From the IMG/VR virus record IMGVR_UViG_3300012931_000010, positions 1 to 38,010 of that record: a DNA stretch of 38,010 nt. One strand, 5' to 3'. This DNA comes from a virus. The notes beneath the pieces are model-generated. The model saw only the letters and a program-made list of their open reading frames with translations. It was not told the DNA's origin and made no database searches. Below are positions 17,210-25,333 of this stretch, one piece after another (within the stretch, counting starts at the first letter, position 1; every line of letters begins with the position of its first letter). Position numbers and translations under genes: made by a program.

Positions 17210-17383
17210 ATGGAAGTAAAAAACACTGTCGTTTTAGAATCTATTAAAGAAGATAGAGTATTCTCATTTGTTATGCCTGTAGGTGCCAAGATCGGTGATG
17301 CATATGAAGCATGCTGGGAATGTCTTCAAAAGATTTCTGAATTAGCTACAGAAGCAGTCGACAAAGCCAAGAAATCAGAGTAA
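17210..17383 (+). CDS. Small hypothetical protein
   Basis: A 57-residue protein (M-E-V-K-N-T-V-V-L-E) with a beta-like first half (R-V-F-S-F-V-M-P-V-G-A) and a C-terminal amphipathic helix (C-W-E-C-L-Q-K-I-S-E-L). AGGAGAG lies before the ATG. It opens the fibre cassette. No family recognised. Confidence 0.7.
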   Translation: MEVKNTVVLESIKEDRVFSFVMPVGAKIGDAYEACWECLQKISELATEAVDKAKKSE

Positions 17384-17387
17384 TGCC

Positions 17388-17717
17388 ATGATTATCAATC
17401 GTATTATTCCTTTAGTATGCACTTCAGTTGACGCTGCTACTCTAGGCCCGGCAGTATTTGTTTTATTAAAGACCCTTGAGGATCCAGCACTATACCTCAA
17501 GATCGTCAATGATTCAGATACTGCCGTGTCTATAAGCTATGATGGTGCGACTATTAATGACTATCTATTAGCACATGGCGAGCTTGTTCTCAATCTGCAG
17601 ACTAATAGTATACCTCGTGCATATCAAGCAAATATGGCTAAGAATACATCTATATATCTGCAAGGTATTCCTGGTACTGGTCGTATAACATGCACTGCAT
17701 ATACAACATACGAGTGA
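17388..17717 (+). CDS. Small beta protein, paralogue 1 of 3
   Basis: A 109-residue beta-rich protein. The shared core is Y-L-K-I-V-N-D-S-D, then S-Y-D-G-A-T-I-N-D-Y-L, a hydrophobic strand (L-V-L-N-L-Q-T-N), and Y-L-Q-G-I-P-G-T-G-R-I-T at the end. The two genes that follow share this layout. The family name is unknown to me. Position suggests a virion component, perhaps a fibre attachment or decoration protein. Confidence 0.7.
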   Translation: MIINRIIPLVCTSVDAATLGPAVFVLLKTLEDPALYLKIVNDSDTAVSISYDGATINDYLLAHGELVLNLQTNSIPRAYQANMAKNTSIYLQGIPGTGRITCTAYTTYE

Positions 17718-17723
17718 GGTATT

Positions 17724-18077
17724 ATGAAACTTACTAATAGAGTACATGCAGAAGAAGCATCGTTTTTTGATGCTACTACAATACTTGATACAGGATATCT
17801 TCCTATCAATACAACTCCTTTAGAATATCCATGTTTTTTGATACGTATTATCAACGCTTCTACAGAGAATATCTGGCTTAGTTATGATGGCACTACTAAC
17901 CACGATTATCTTCCTGCAGGTCATACGGCCACTATAGATTTCCAAACTAATGCGTTGCCATCTGCTTTTGTAGCACAGAAGCAGAAAGGTACTGTTGTAT
18001 ATGTCAAAGATGCGATAGCTCCATTTAAGCCATTAGGATCTATTATATTGGCCGCATATACACAATGGAGAGAGTAA
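17724..18077 (+). CDS. Small beta protein, paralogue 2 of 3
   Basis: A 117-residue protein closely parallel to its neighbour: I-R-I-I-N-A-S-T-E-N, L-S-Y-D-G-T-T-N-H-D-Y-L-P-A-G, T-I-D-F-Q-T-N-A, and a final I-I-L-A-A-Y. It most likely arose by tandem duplication. GAGG lies before the ATG. Its stop overlaps the next start (TAATG). Confidence 0.7.
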   Translation: MKLTNRVHAEEASFFDATTILDTGYLPINTTPLEYPCFLIRIINASTENIWLSYDGTTNHDYLPAGHTATIDFQTNALPSAFVAQKQKGTVVYVKDAIAPFKPLGSIILAAYTQWRE

Positions 18078-18439
18078 TGAACAAAGCTATTAAACTTATG
18101 CCTGAGCATCTTAGATCGGTTACTGCAGCTGTTATAGCAGGCGCAGGTGCTGGTGTTTATACTTCAATAAGCGTTGCCAATCCAGCTCTTGATTATCCTG
18201 CACGTATGATATTATTGCAGAATTTTACCAATGCAGATCTTATGATAAGTATGGACGGTATTAATGATGATTTTCCTATAGCATCACGTTCATCTATCAT
18301 ACTTGATGTTACTACCAATAGATCATCTACAGGTGGTATCTATTGTATAGCTCAAGGTTCTCGATTTTATGTAACACAACTTGAAGTACCTACAACAGGT
18401 TCTATCTATCTTACATCATTCTATGCATCGGAGGATTAA
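18077..18439 (+). CDS. Small beta protein, paralogue 3 of 3
   Basis: A 120-residue protein starting at ATG 18077 (M-N-K-A-I-K-L-M), with GGAGAGAG just upstream; the upstream ATG 18065 has no site. It shares the core with the two preceding genes (L-Q-N-F-T-N-A-D, I-S-M-D-G-I-N-D-D-F-P-I-A, I-I-L-D-V-T-T-N, S-I-Y-L-T-S-F). It is more diverged, with an Ala/Gly-rich N-terminal segment. The start overlaps the previous stop, indicating coupling. Confidence 0.7.
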   Translation: MNKAIKLMPEHLRSVTAAVIAGAGAGVYTSISVANPALDYPARMILLQNFTNADLMISMDGINDDFPIASRSSIILDVTTNRSSTGGIYCIAQGSRFYVTQLEVPTTGSIYLTSFYASED

Positions 18440-18441
18440 GT

Positions 18442-20211
18442 ATGTCACAGATATCCTCATATACAGGAGGAGCAGTCCCCGGTGCAGGTATCCAGACTAT
18501 AACAGGAAATAATGGTGCTATACATGTAGGTCCTGATGGTGCTGGTGATGTTATTATTCAAGGTGCAGGAGATATAACAGTAACTGGTGATGCATTAACG
18601 CATACCTTAACTATATCTACTGCAGGAGTAGCTTCTACGTATACAACAGATGCTGGTAATGCTGTTCCTCTTGCAGGTGTTATACAGATCTTAGGTACTG
18701 CAGATGAGATAGATACTACAGGTGCAGGTAATACAGTACGCATTGGATTGCCTGCAAATGTTCAGATAACAGCCAATCTTGACGTAGGTTCAACATTGAC
18801 GGTATGGCATGATCTTAATGTTGTTGATGATATAACATCTACACTAGGATCAATATATGCTCCATTTGGAGATATTGTATCAGGCAATGGTCTTATAGGT
18901 AGTGATCTTGTTGTTACTAATGGTGTTGATATAACAGGTCCTTCTGTATATCAGAGCCTTAATAGAGGTGTTGTTCAGGTTAATGCTGCTCATACGTTGT
19001 TTACTTCTGAAGGTGCAGATGGACAAGTTCTTATTGGATCTTCTGCAGGGGCGAGTATATGGTCTACATTAACTGCAGGTGCAGGAATAGCTATAACTAA
19101 TGCTGCTAATTCTATAACAATAGGAACTACAGGAATATTGGCATCTACCTATCGTACAGATGGTGGTGATGCACAGCCTGTTGCCAATATCATAAAAATA
19201 GTTGGTGGTGTTAATATAGGTACGACAGGTGTTGGCGATACAGTAACTATCAATCTTGATCCTAACATCAATCTTACATCGGTAACGGCAAATACTATAA
19301 CTGCTACAGGGAATCTACAAGGTCTCAATTGTATTGTAGGTAATAATCTAACGGTAACCAATGCCATAACTGCATCATCATTGACTGCAACGGGTGCTGT
19401 TCAAGGTGCTTTATTGCATAGTACGGGTGACATTACTGCTGTACATGATATAAATGCAGGTAATGATATATCTGCTGTGCACAATGTTATAGCAGAAGCT
19501 GTTACAGCTACTGATCATATTGAGACGTTAGGCGAGTTATATATATCGCATCATAATGGTGTATTACAGTCGGATGGAACAGGACTTGTATCGGCAACTA
19601 ATGGCAATCCTACAGGAACCAATGGCCAAGTACTTATATCTTCAGGATTGGCTAATCCAACATGGAATGCTCTTGAATCTGCTGATGGTTCAGTAGTTAT
19701 TACCTATCCTGGAGATGCAAGAATCAATCTGAGAGCAGTATCTGGAGTTGCTCCTGCTACTATATCATCATTCTTTGCAAGACCTTCTGCTGCTATTACA
19801 CGAGCATTCGGTGCTAATGTTAAATATTATTTTGGTGCTGAAGCTGCATATACTATTGCAGGAACAGATTGTTTCAATACTGGAGGTAATTTCTATCTTG
19901 GTAATGGAGCAGGTACTCCATGCAATTATACGGCACCTTCAACAGGTCTTTATTATTTTGAAGTTAGATGTGAACCACGAGATGGTGCATACAATAAAAT
20001 TTATTTAAGAACTTATGTAGGTATAGAAAACATTACACGAGGAATAAGTTACAACACGTGGGTCTTAGGCAATGATGTTGGCGTACCATGGTGGCAAGGT
20101 ATGGTCCAATTAGCTGCAGGCAATATTGTAAGATTCTTTTTCTGCCCTACGCAAACATTAGTTGGTTGTACTTTATCAGGTGGTTATATCTGTGGTTATA
20201 AGATAGCGTAA
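18442..20211 (+). CDS. Long tail fibre-like protein with internal repeats and a C1q-like C-terminus
   Basis: A 589-residue Thr/Gly/Ala-rich beta protein. One module is present three times, at about residues 5-45, 65-115 and 240-290: a Y-T-x-(D/G)-x-G-x-A-V-P start, then I-x-I-(L/V)-G and T-G-x-G-(D/N)-T-V. Between and after the modules are short N-L-T-V-T-N and T-A-T-G repeats typical of fibrous trimers. Residues about 440-589 form a jelly-roll like C1q/TNF, with Y-T-A-P-S-T-G-L-Y-Y-F-E-V. It probably forms a trimeric fibre whose C-terminal head binds the host surface. Confidence 0.75.
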   Translation: MSQISSYTGGAVPGAGIQTITGNNGAIHVGPDGAGDVIIQGAGDITVTGDALTHTLTISTAGVASTYTTDAGNAVPLAGVIQILGTADEIDTTGAGNTVRIGLPANVQITANLDVGSTLTVWHDLNVVDDITSTLGSIYAPFGDIVSGNGLIGSDLVVTNGVDITGPSVYQSLNRGVVQVNAAHTLFTSEGADGQVLIGSSAGASIWSTLTAGAGIAITNAANSITIGTTGILASTYRTDGGDAQPVANIIKIVGGVNIGTTGVGDTVTINLDPNINLTSVTANTITATGNLQGLNCIVGNNLTVTNAITASSLTATGAVQGALLHSTGDITAVHDINAGNDISAVHNVIAEAVTATDHIETLGELYISHHNGVLQSDGTGLVSATNGNPTGTNGQVLISSGLANPTWNALESADGSVVITYPGDARINLRAVSGVAPATISSFFARPSAAITRAFGANVKYYFGAEAAYTIAGTDCFNTGGNFYLGNGAGTPCNYTAPSTGLYYFEVRCEPRDGAYNKIYLRTYVGIENITRGISYNTWVLGNDVGVPWWQGMVQLAAGNIVRFFFCPTQTLVGCTLSGGYICGYKIA

Positions 20212-20234
20212 TAGTTTTTTAACAAAGGAAGAGT

Positions 20235-20828
20235 ATGTCCAAACAAACACAAGTACAGAGGGCCTACGGGCAATATCCTGCACTTATCAATATCGCTAAT
20301 GAACCAAGAATCTCGACACGTAATCCTACAACTGCAGATCGTGCAGAGTTAGGTCAGATGTGGATCAATAAGCTTACCAATGAAGTATATCAACTTACTT
20401 CCGTAGGCACCGTAGCAGGAGGCAATCCTGGCTATGCTATATGGACTCGCCTTGATAATGGTGCAGGGGCTACAGGTATAGTATGGATAACGAGTGGTGC
20501 TGCTGCTGTAGCAATGGCTGTTAACTCAGGATATTACCTAACTAATGTTGGAGCTGTTACATTGACGCTTCCAGGAGCTTCTGTTGTTGGTGATGAGATA
20601 TGGATCACAACTGCTGACGCTTCAGGGGTAGGCGCAGGTATTCAAGTTACACAAGGAGCTGCACAGATTATACGAGGAGCAGGAGAAGCTACAGGTGCTG
20701 GAGCAGGCACCAAATTCTCTATACTTAATAGTATGCAAGAATCTGTTGTTGTACATCTTATCTGCACTGTAGCCAATACACAATGGGATGTTGTTAGTGT
20801 TAACGCTGTTGCTAATTATGCTGTTTAG
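20235..20828 (+). CDS. Tail fibre-associated protein with a shared C-terminal module
   Basis: A 197-residue protein. The N-terminal half (about 20-75) has S-T-R-N-P-T-T-A-D and G-Q-M-W-I-N-K-L-T-N-E-V-Y, often seen in phage tail/fibre proteins. The C-terminal hundred residues have V-T-L-T-L-P-G, G-D-E-I-W-I-T-T, Q-G-A-A-Q-I-I-R-G and Q-W-D-V-V-S. The next protein ends with the same module. AAAGGAAGAG precedes the start. Fibre trimerisation or capping is inferred. Confidence 0.65.
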   Translation: MSKQTQVQRAYGQYPALINIANEPRISTRNPTTADRAELGQMWINKLTNEVYQLTSVGTVAGGNPGYAIWTRLDNGAGATGIVWITSGAAAVAMAVNSGYYLTNVGAVTLTLPGASVVGDEIWITTADASGVGAGIQVTQGAAQIIRGAGEATGAGAGTKFSILNSMQESVVVHLICTVANTQWDVVSVNAVANYAV

Positions 20829-20836
20829 GAGAGATT

Positions 20837-22225
20837 ATGGCTATAAGTTCACAGACTTCTGTCTACAATTCCTATAAATACATTGTTACAAGTACTGAAC
20901 CAGGACCATTTCATACAATACAATCTTGTTTAGATTATGTTCAGGCGTTAGGCGAGACAACTACTATATTGGTACGTCCTGGAACCTATACTGAAAACCT
21001 TACATTGTATACTGGTATTAATATAACAGGTGCTTCAGAAGGGCAAGTTATTATTGTAGGTGCACATACCCCACCTGCTGCTGGATCAATTGTATTGACC
21101 AATCTTACATTGCAATCGGCTACATCAGTATTGGTATCTGCTGCTGCAGGTACAACTGATATTGTATTCCAAGATTGTACATTTGGTACTTCTATATTTG
21201 TTGTAGATTGTGCTAATTGGACAGGTGCATTGCACTTTGATAACTGCTTAGAACAATCTGCGTCTAATGGTATCGTTAATAATACAGGCGGTTCTGCTGT
21301 TGAGATACTCAATAGTAGTATAGGTGCTGGTATTGCTCCTATGGTAGCTTCTGGTATTACTCGTATATTTGGATCAAGAGTTTATGTTCCTGTGACATTA
21401 TCAGGCGCTTCATCTATTGATACCAGTTATATCGAAGGGGCCCTTGTTCTTACAGGTACTGCTGATATTACATTAACAAGTTCCAAGATCAATTCTGGTG
21501 CTGCTACAGCTATTACAACAACAACTACAGGACTGGTACGTATCGAGAGTTGTATTATTCATACTACAGGACTAACAGTTATTGATGGTACTTCATCGGT
21601 AGAACTTACATCCTGTTCATTTGGAGATACAGATACTATTGCAGGAACTATAGTATTGTCTTTAGCTTCTGAATTTAAATCTACACGAGGTAAGATTGTA
21701 TCATATCTTGAACTTGAAGATGCTGCATTCAGATGCAATAGTACAGATCCTGATAATGGTATGGTCCTTATTGGTAATACTGTAACAAACAAGCCTGTTT
21801 GGGCTAATATCACAAGCTCAGATAGTTCTATAATTATCACAAACGGTGCCAATACTTTAGATATTACGGCTCATGCTGGAGGACTACCTTATGTAGTAGC
21901 TACAGCAGATCTTACAGCTGCACCTAATACAGCGTACAGCATCCAACATGGTACCCCTGCAAACTTACTTACGGTAACTCTTCCAGCTGTAGCAAGTTCT
22001 ACCGCAGGCGACGTTATTCATATCATGGGCTATACGTCAGGCGGCTGGAAAATTGCCCAATCAGATGCTGCACACCAGATTATATTTGGTAATCAGGCTA
22101 CTACAGTAGGTGTTGGTGGCTCCTTAGCTTCTACCTTGCAATATGACTGTGTAACAATCAGATGTATCACAACTTCGATATGGCAAGTAGAGACTGGACC
22201 ACAAGGAAACTTAACGGTTGTATAA
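20837..22225 (+). CDS. Right-handed beta-helix tail protein
   Basis: A 462-residue protein. Residues about 20-60 carry the start of a pectin-lyase-like beta-helix (F-H-T-I-Q-S-C-L-D-Y-V, then I-L-V-R-P-G-T-Y-T-E-N-L). Many short parallel-strand rungs follow to about residue 300. The C-terminal 105 residues repeat the L-T-V-T-L-P-A, G-D-V-I-H-I, G-G-W-K-I-A-Q, I-I-F-G-N module of the preceding protein. A tailspike or host-surface binding protein is likely. Polysaccharide cleavage is possible, but I see no catalytic residues I can defend. Confidence 0.75.
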   Translation: MAISSQTSVYNSYKYIVTSTEPGPFHTIQSCLDYVQALGETTTILVRPGTYTENLTLYTGINITGASEGQVIIVGAHTPPAAGSIVLTNLTLQSATSVLVSAAAGTTDIVFQDCTFGTSIFVVDCANWTGALHFDNCLEQSASNGIVNNTGGSAVEILNSSIGAGIAPMVASGITRIFGSRVYVPVTLSGASSIDTSYIEGALVLTGTADITLTSSKINSGAATAITTTTTGLVRIESCIIHTTGLTVIDGTSSVELTSCSFGDTDTIAGTIVLSLASEFKSTRGKIVSYLELEDAAFRCNSTDPDNGMVLIGNTVTNKPVWANITSSDSSIIITNGANTLDITAHAGGLPYVVATADLTAAPNTAYSIQHGTPANLLTVTLPAVASSTAGDVIHIMGYTSGGWKIAQSDAAHQIIFGNQATTVGVGGSLASTLQYDCVTIRCITTSIWQVETGPQGNLTVV

Positions 22226-22250
22226 TCGTACAGAACGATAGATTATCAAG

Positions 22251-22283
22251 GCCTAAAGGGGCTTACATTAGGCTTCTTTAGGC
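22251..22283 (+). terminator. Hairpin after the beta-helix gene
   Basis: GCCTAAAG (22251-22258) and CTTTAGGC (22276-22283) form a perfect 8-bp stem with a long loop, followed by TTATTTATT. It is a moderate candidate for a rightward partial terminator before the C1q-like genes. Confidence 0.5.
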
Positions 22284-22301
22284 TTATTTATTGGAGAATA
22301 C

Positions 22302-22808
22302 ATGGCAACAAATAATGCGAGTAATACATATATTACTCCTACAAGTGGGCAGATAATAAAGCCTGTACAATGTAGTGTATCTGCTCTATTAGGTGCTGAT
22401 AAAAATAATGTGACAGGTGATGGAACGGCGTATACACTCGCTGGCTGGACAAATGTGCTCTCTAACATCGGAGGACATTTCGATGCTACTACGGGGATAT
22501 TTACAGCTCCAGTCACAGGAATATATGTTATTGATATAATGATTTGTTTTAATAGCAGTACAGATATTAACGAAGAAGTAAGTTATATCGTTTCAACAGC
22601 AAGAAGTTATATATTCAGTTGTTTTCCCGAAAGAAAAAGAAGCAGCGCTTTCTATGGTGGCAATGCCTGGATTCAAGATAGAGGGTTACATATTATTAAT
22701 ATGACGCAGGGAGATACGTTATATATTGTTAATAAAGCATCAGGCGCAGCTTCAAAAGGAGGTTCTGTTATACAATATTCATATATTTCTATAGATCTTT
22801 TACAATAA
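22302..22808 (+). CDS. C1q/TNF-like domain protein 1
   Basis: A 168-residue single-domain protein. The core matches the C1q-like pattern: V-S-A-L-L, V-T-G-D-G-T-A-Y-T, G-G-H-F-D-A-T-T-G-I-F-T-A-P and V-T-G-I-Y-V-I-D. The C-terminus has D-T-L-Y-I-V-N-K-A-S-G. Domains of this type form trimeric jelly-rolls that bind ligands. In phages they occur as fibre heads. Here it is a free-standing gene with GGAG upstream. Confidence 0.75.
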   Translation: MATNNASNTYITPTSGQIIKPVQCSVSALLGADKNNVTGDGTAYTLAGWTNVLSNIGGHFDATTGIFTAPVTGIYVIDIMICFNSSTDINEEVSYIVSTARSYIFSCFPERKRSSAFYGGNAWIQDRGLHIINMTQGDTLYIVNKASGAASKGGSVIQYSYISIDLLQ

Positions 22809-22816
22809 GGAAACTA

Positions 22817-23338
22817 ATGAATAACAATTCATGTAATATTAATATAACGGTAACGAGCAACCAAATATTATTGCCATCACAATGCACATTCTCAGCATAT
22901 CTATCAAGCACCCAGAGTGATGTAACAGGTAACGGAACCGCATATACTATTATTTCAGATACAGAATTATTTGATATAGGTAGTAATTATAATAACACTA
23001 CAGGGATATTTACAGCACCTGTTACAGGACGCTATACATTCTCAGGACAAGTTGCCTATCTTGCTGCTACTGATAATACAGGAGCCACTCAAGTTCAAAT
23101 AGGAATACGTTGTGGCGCAAATACTATATACGGTAATGCGTTTCCTGGAAGGCAACGATTAAGTACATTCTATGGCCCTAACAATCTTATTATATATAAA
23201 GTAAATGGTACCATGTCACTTACTGCTGCCGATCAAGTATATATATTTATTACTGGTTATGATGGCGCTAAAGTAGATGATGTCTACGGTCATGCTACTG
23301 ATGTATATACATGTTTTTCAGGTAATCTTATAGGTTAA
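22817..23338 (+). CDS. C1q/TNF-like domain protein 2
   Basis: A 173-residue protein, the clearest C1q-like domain in the window: C-T-F-S-A-Y-L-S, V-T-G-N-G-T-A-Y-T, Y-N-N-T-T-G-I-F-T-A-P-V-T-G-R-Y-T-F-S-G, and D-Q-V-Y-I-F-I-T-G. It is close to the previous gene over the whole core, including F-P-(E/G)-R-(K/Q)-R near the middle. The pair is probably a tandem duplication. AAGGA precedes the start. Confidence 0.78.
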   Translation: MNNNSCNINITVTSNQILLPSQCTFSAYLSSTQSDVTGNGTAYTIISDTELFDIGSNYNNTTGIFTAPVTGRYTFSGQVAYLAATDNTGATQVQIGIRCGANTIYGNAFPGRQRLSTFYGPNNLIIYKVNGTMSLTAADQVYIFITGYDGAKVDDVYGHATDVYTCFSGNLIG

Positions 23339-23347
23339 GGAATAATC

Positions 23348-23878
23348 ATGGCAACAGTCAATAATGCAACAAACCAATATGCATATCCATATTATTTTGC
23401 ATATGGAATGAGTGCTAATCAGGTTTCATTTCCTAATAATACAGCTACGAAGATTAATTTTGATACAAAGATAATTGATCCTAATAATATTTGTATCGCA
23501 GGAACTGTAACTTTTCCTATAACTGGTATTTGGGAAGTAGGAGCATTTATAAATATATCTGGTGAATCTTTGGGAGCAGGAGCAACTGCTCGTATTTATA
23601 TGCCAAATACTCTTACAAATAATTATTCAGATCAATATAAAGAATGGATGTATATATCAAGTGAGCCAACAGAGATAGCTATAATAGTTAGTAATCATAA
23701 TGCAGGTTCTCAATATAGTACTGCTCTTTGGATTGAATCAGGTACTATATGGGATGTGAGCTTATATATTGCTAGTCAGAGTGGTTTAGATGATATGACT
23801 ATTTTGAAAACAGGTGCTAACTATCCTACTACATTATTTGGGTATCTACGTTCAGAACTTCCTGCTGTTTTACTATAA
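23348..23878 (+). CDS. C1q/TNF-like domain protein 3, diverged
   Basis: A 176-residue protein in the same row, with a weaker C1q-like pattern: V-S-F-P-N-N-T-A-T-K-I-N-F-D, T-V-T-F-P-I-T-G-I-W-E-V-G and W-D-V-S-L-Y-I. The TG-I-W position corresponds to the TG-I-Y of its neighbours. AAGGAATA precedes the ATG. It is the last gene of the fibre cassette. Either a third duplicated copy that diverged or a different jelly-roll. Confidence 0.65.
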   Translation: MATVNNATNQYAYPYYFAYGMSANQVSFPNNTATKINFDTKIIDPNNICIAGTVTFPITGIWEVGAFINISGESLGAGATARIYMPNTLTNNYSDQYKEWMYISSEPTEIAIIVSNHNAGSQYSTALWIESGTIWDVSLYIASQSGLDDMTILKTGANYPTTLFGYLRSELPAVLL

Positions 23879-23889
23879 ACAATAATAAA

Positions 23890-23917
23890 CCCCCAATGAA
23901 TGTCGGTTCATTAGGGG
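23890..23917 (-). terminator. Hairpin, leftward-type pairing
   Basis: The CCCC/GGGG and AATGAA/TTCATT arms are interrupted by one C-A mismatch on the + strand. In leftward RNA that position is a G-U pair, so the hairpin is complete only for leftward transcripts. No strong T-run follows. Confidence 0.4.
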
Positions 23918-23978
23918 AAATATTTAACCTCACATGACAAGAGAGACTTTTCATGTGATAAAGCATTGTAACAATACT

Positions 23979-24016
23979 AAAAAACCGCCCAGTTGTATAG
24001 ACTGAGCGGTTTTTTG
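23979..24016. terminator. Strong bidirectional rho-independent terminator
   Basis: An A6-CCGC arm (from 23979) pairs with GCGG-T6 (to 24015); a CAG/CTG extension closes the top. T6 on one strand and A6 on the other make it bidirectional. One internal C-A position becomes G-U in leftward RNA. It separates the converging late (rightward) and recombination (leftward) blocks. Confidence 0.85.
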
Positions 24017-24059
24017 TGTCTTGTACACGGAGTTAACATGTACTATCTCATTATAATAA

Positions 24060-24092
24060 CCGCCCTACAGAAAAAGAGTAACTGTAAGGCGG
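24060..24092 (-). terminator. Hairpin, probable end of the leftward operon
   Basis: CCGCC-C-TACAG (24060-24070) faces CTGTA-A-GGCGG (24082-24092). The single C-A mismatch is a G-U pair in leftward RNA. It is the first structure met by transcripts leaving the gene that ends at 24115. Confidence 0.5.
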
Positions 24093-24114
24093 AAAAAAGG
24101 AGAACATTGAGTGA

Positions 24115-24390
24115 TCATAGAGATTGTATTATCTCACAAAGTCTCTTTTTAGGATGTTCAGGATCATGATAGATCTTCATGAGTTCTTCAATGAATTCTT
24201 CATTATCGAATAGATAAGAAAGTACTTCAGCAAGTACAGCATCAACAGGTTCCCATTCTGTTGTTTCATCTTTAGAAGCCTGTATGTAATAGGTTATTTT
24301 ATCATTTATCACTTTGCAGATAGTACCTTGCTTAGCATAATCATAACGTGTCGGAGGGTTATAGCGCGTAATAATAAGTTCTTCGTCCAT
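24115..24390 (-). CDS. Small acidic hypothetical protein
   Basis: A 91-residue protein with strongly acidic stretches (D-N-E-E-F-I-E-E-L, E-W-E-P-V-D-A). GAGGAAG lies before the ATG. It is the last gene of the leftward recombination operon, directly after an ERF-type gene. It may assist DNA recombination or be unrelated. No family recognised. Confidence 0.65.
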   Translation of the reverse strand: MDEELIITRYNPPTRYDYAKQGTICKVINDKITYYIQASKDETTEWEPVDAVLAEVLSYLFDNEEFIEELMKIYHDPEHPKKRLCEIIQSL

Positions 24391-24397
24391 AACTTCC

Positions 24398-25153
24398 TCA
24401 TCGTTTAGAGTTTGAGCGTAACAGTTTTATCTGCCTTACGCGTGATATCACATCTCTGTACATACTCTTAGGTATATCAGACAGTGATTCTATGCGCAAG
24501 CTATCGAATATATCTTTGCATACATCAGGATAATCTTGAAGTTCATAATCAAGTTCTGCTATCTGGTCTTTAGATATAGTCTCAATTCCTTCTTGAGGCT
24601 TATAGTCTTTATTGAGTGCTGTCCCCTTGTCGAATGCTATACGAGATTTCTCCATAGCAGATACGCCATCATCATCACTGTAATCTTGCGCTGAAGCTAT
24701 ACCAACAATACTCATTAATGCCTGTCGTTTAGAGAATGTTATAGCACTGTCGGTAGCTTTCTGATCTCCCGCAATAGCTATAACACGTGTCCTCGATTCA
24801 AGATATTGTCCCGAACTATGGATCAACCTGGTATGTATAATAATTTCTCCTGCTTCTTTAACGTGGATAATCTGTGTAACCGATAGATTATTATCCGCTA
24901 ACGGTTTTCGTATAACTTTGAGGATCTCTGCAAGATCTGCATACTCAGTTTTTGTAAAAGCATTAACCTGGGAAAATTTCAGTTCTGGGAATGACCCCTG
25001 TGCGACGGAAAGAGCTTGTGCCAATAGATCGATCGCTGGAGATTGAAACGTTTCTCTTGGTTGATTTTTGAGGGCTGTTTCAATCTCCTGAGCCACGATC
25101 GATTTCATAGTGGTGTAAAAGTCCAATAGTGTAGTTATATCTTGCTTCTCCAT
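24398..25153 (-). CDS. ERF-type single-strand annealing protein 1
   Basis: A 251-residue protein of the ERF recombinase family. Evidence: F-T-K-T-E-Y-A-D-L-A-E-I-L-K-V-I-R-K-P-L, N-L-S-V-T-Q, T-R-L-I-H-S-S-G-Q-Y, then F-S-K-R-Q-A-L-M-S-I-V-G-I-A and D-Y-S-D-D-D-G. These match the family's Y-x-x-L, H-x-S-G and D-D-D-G landmarks. The protein would anneal complementary single strands and help in recombination-dependent replication and genome circularisation. It neighbours an SSB and a second ERF-like gene in the same operon. Confidence 0.85.
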   Translation of the reverse strand: MEKQDITTLLDFYTTMKSIVAQEIETALKNQPRETFQSPAIDLLAQALSVAQGSFPELKFSQVNAFTKTEYADLAEILKVIRKPLADNNLSVTQIIHVKEAGEIIIHTRLIHSSGQYLESRTRVIAIAGDQKATDSAITFSKRQALMSIVGIASAQDYSDDDGVSAMEKSRIAFDKGTALNKDYKPQEGIETISKDQIAELDYELQDYPDVCKDIFDSLRIESLSDIPKSMYRDVISRVRQIKLLRSNSKR

Positions 25154-25168
25154 GCTACTCTCTTTTTG

Positions 25169-25324
25169 TTATTGGTCCATTTTTTCAATAAACTCTTTGA
25201 TCATGGCTGCGATTGTCTCTGATATAGTTGAATTGTGTTTATGTACTATATCAGAGAACTTCTTACAGGTTTCCTCGGTTACATAGGTTTGCAAGCGTTC
25301 TGTTTTTCTTTCATGTACTTCCAT
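25169..25324 (-). CDS. Small RHH-like protein between SSB and ERF
   Basis: A 51-residue protein with AAGGAGATACT directly before its ATG. The layout is ribbon-helix-helix-like: R-L-Q-T-Y-V-T strand, E-E-T-C-K-K-F-S-D-I-V helix, H-N-S-T turn, I-S-E-T-I-A-A-M-I-K-E-F helix. It could be a small operon regulator. Weaker than the RHH protein at 16932. Confidence 0.6.
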   Translation of the reverse strand: MEVHERKTERLQTYVTEETCKKFSDIVHKHNSTISETIAAMIKEFIEKMDQ

Positions 25325-25333
25325 AGTATCTCC

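Noticed and set aside
18600-19560. Possible DNA tandem repeats in the fibre gene
   Set aside because: The similarity is at protein module level; the DNA copies are diverged and explained by the coding sequence.
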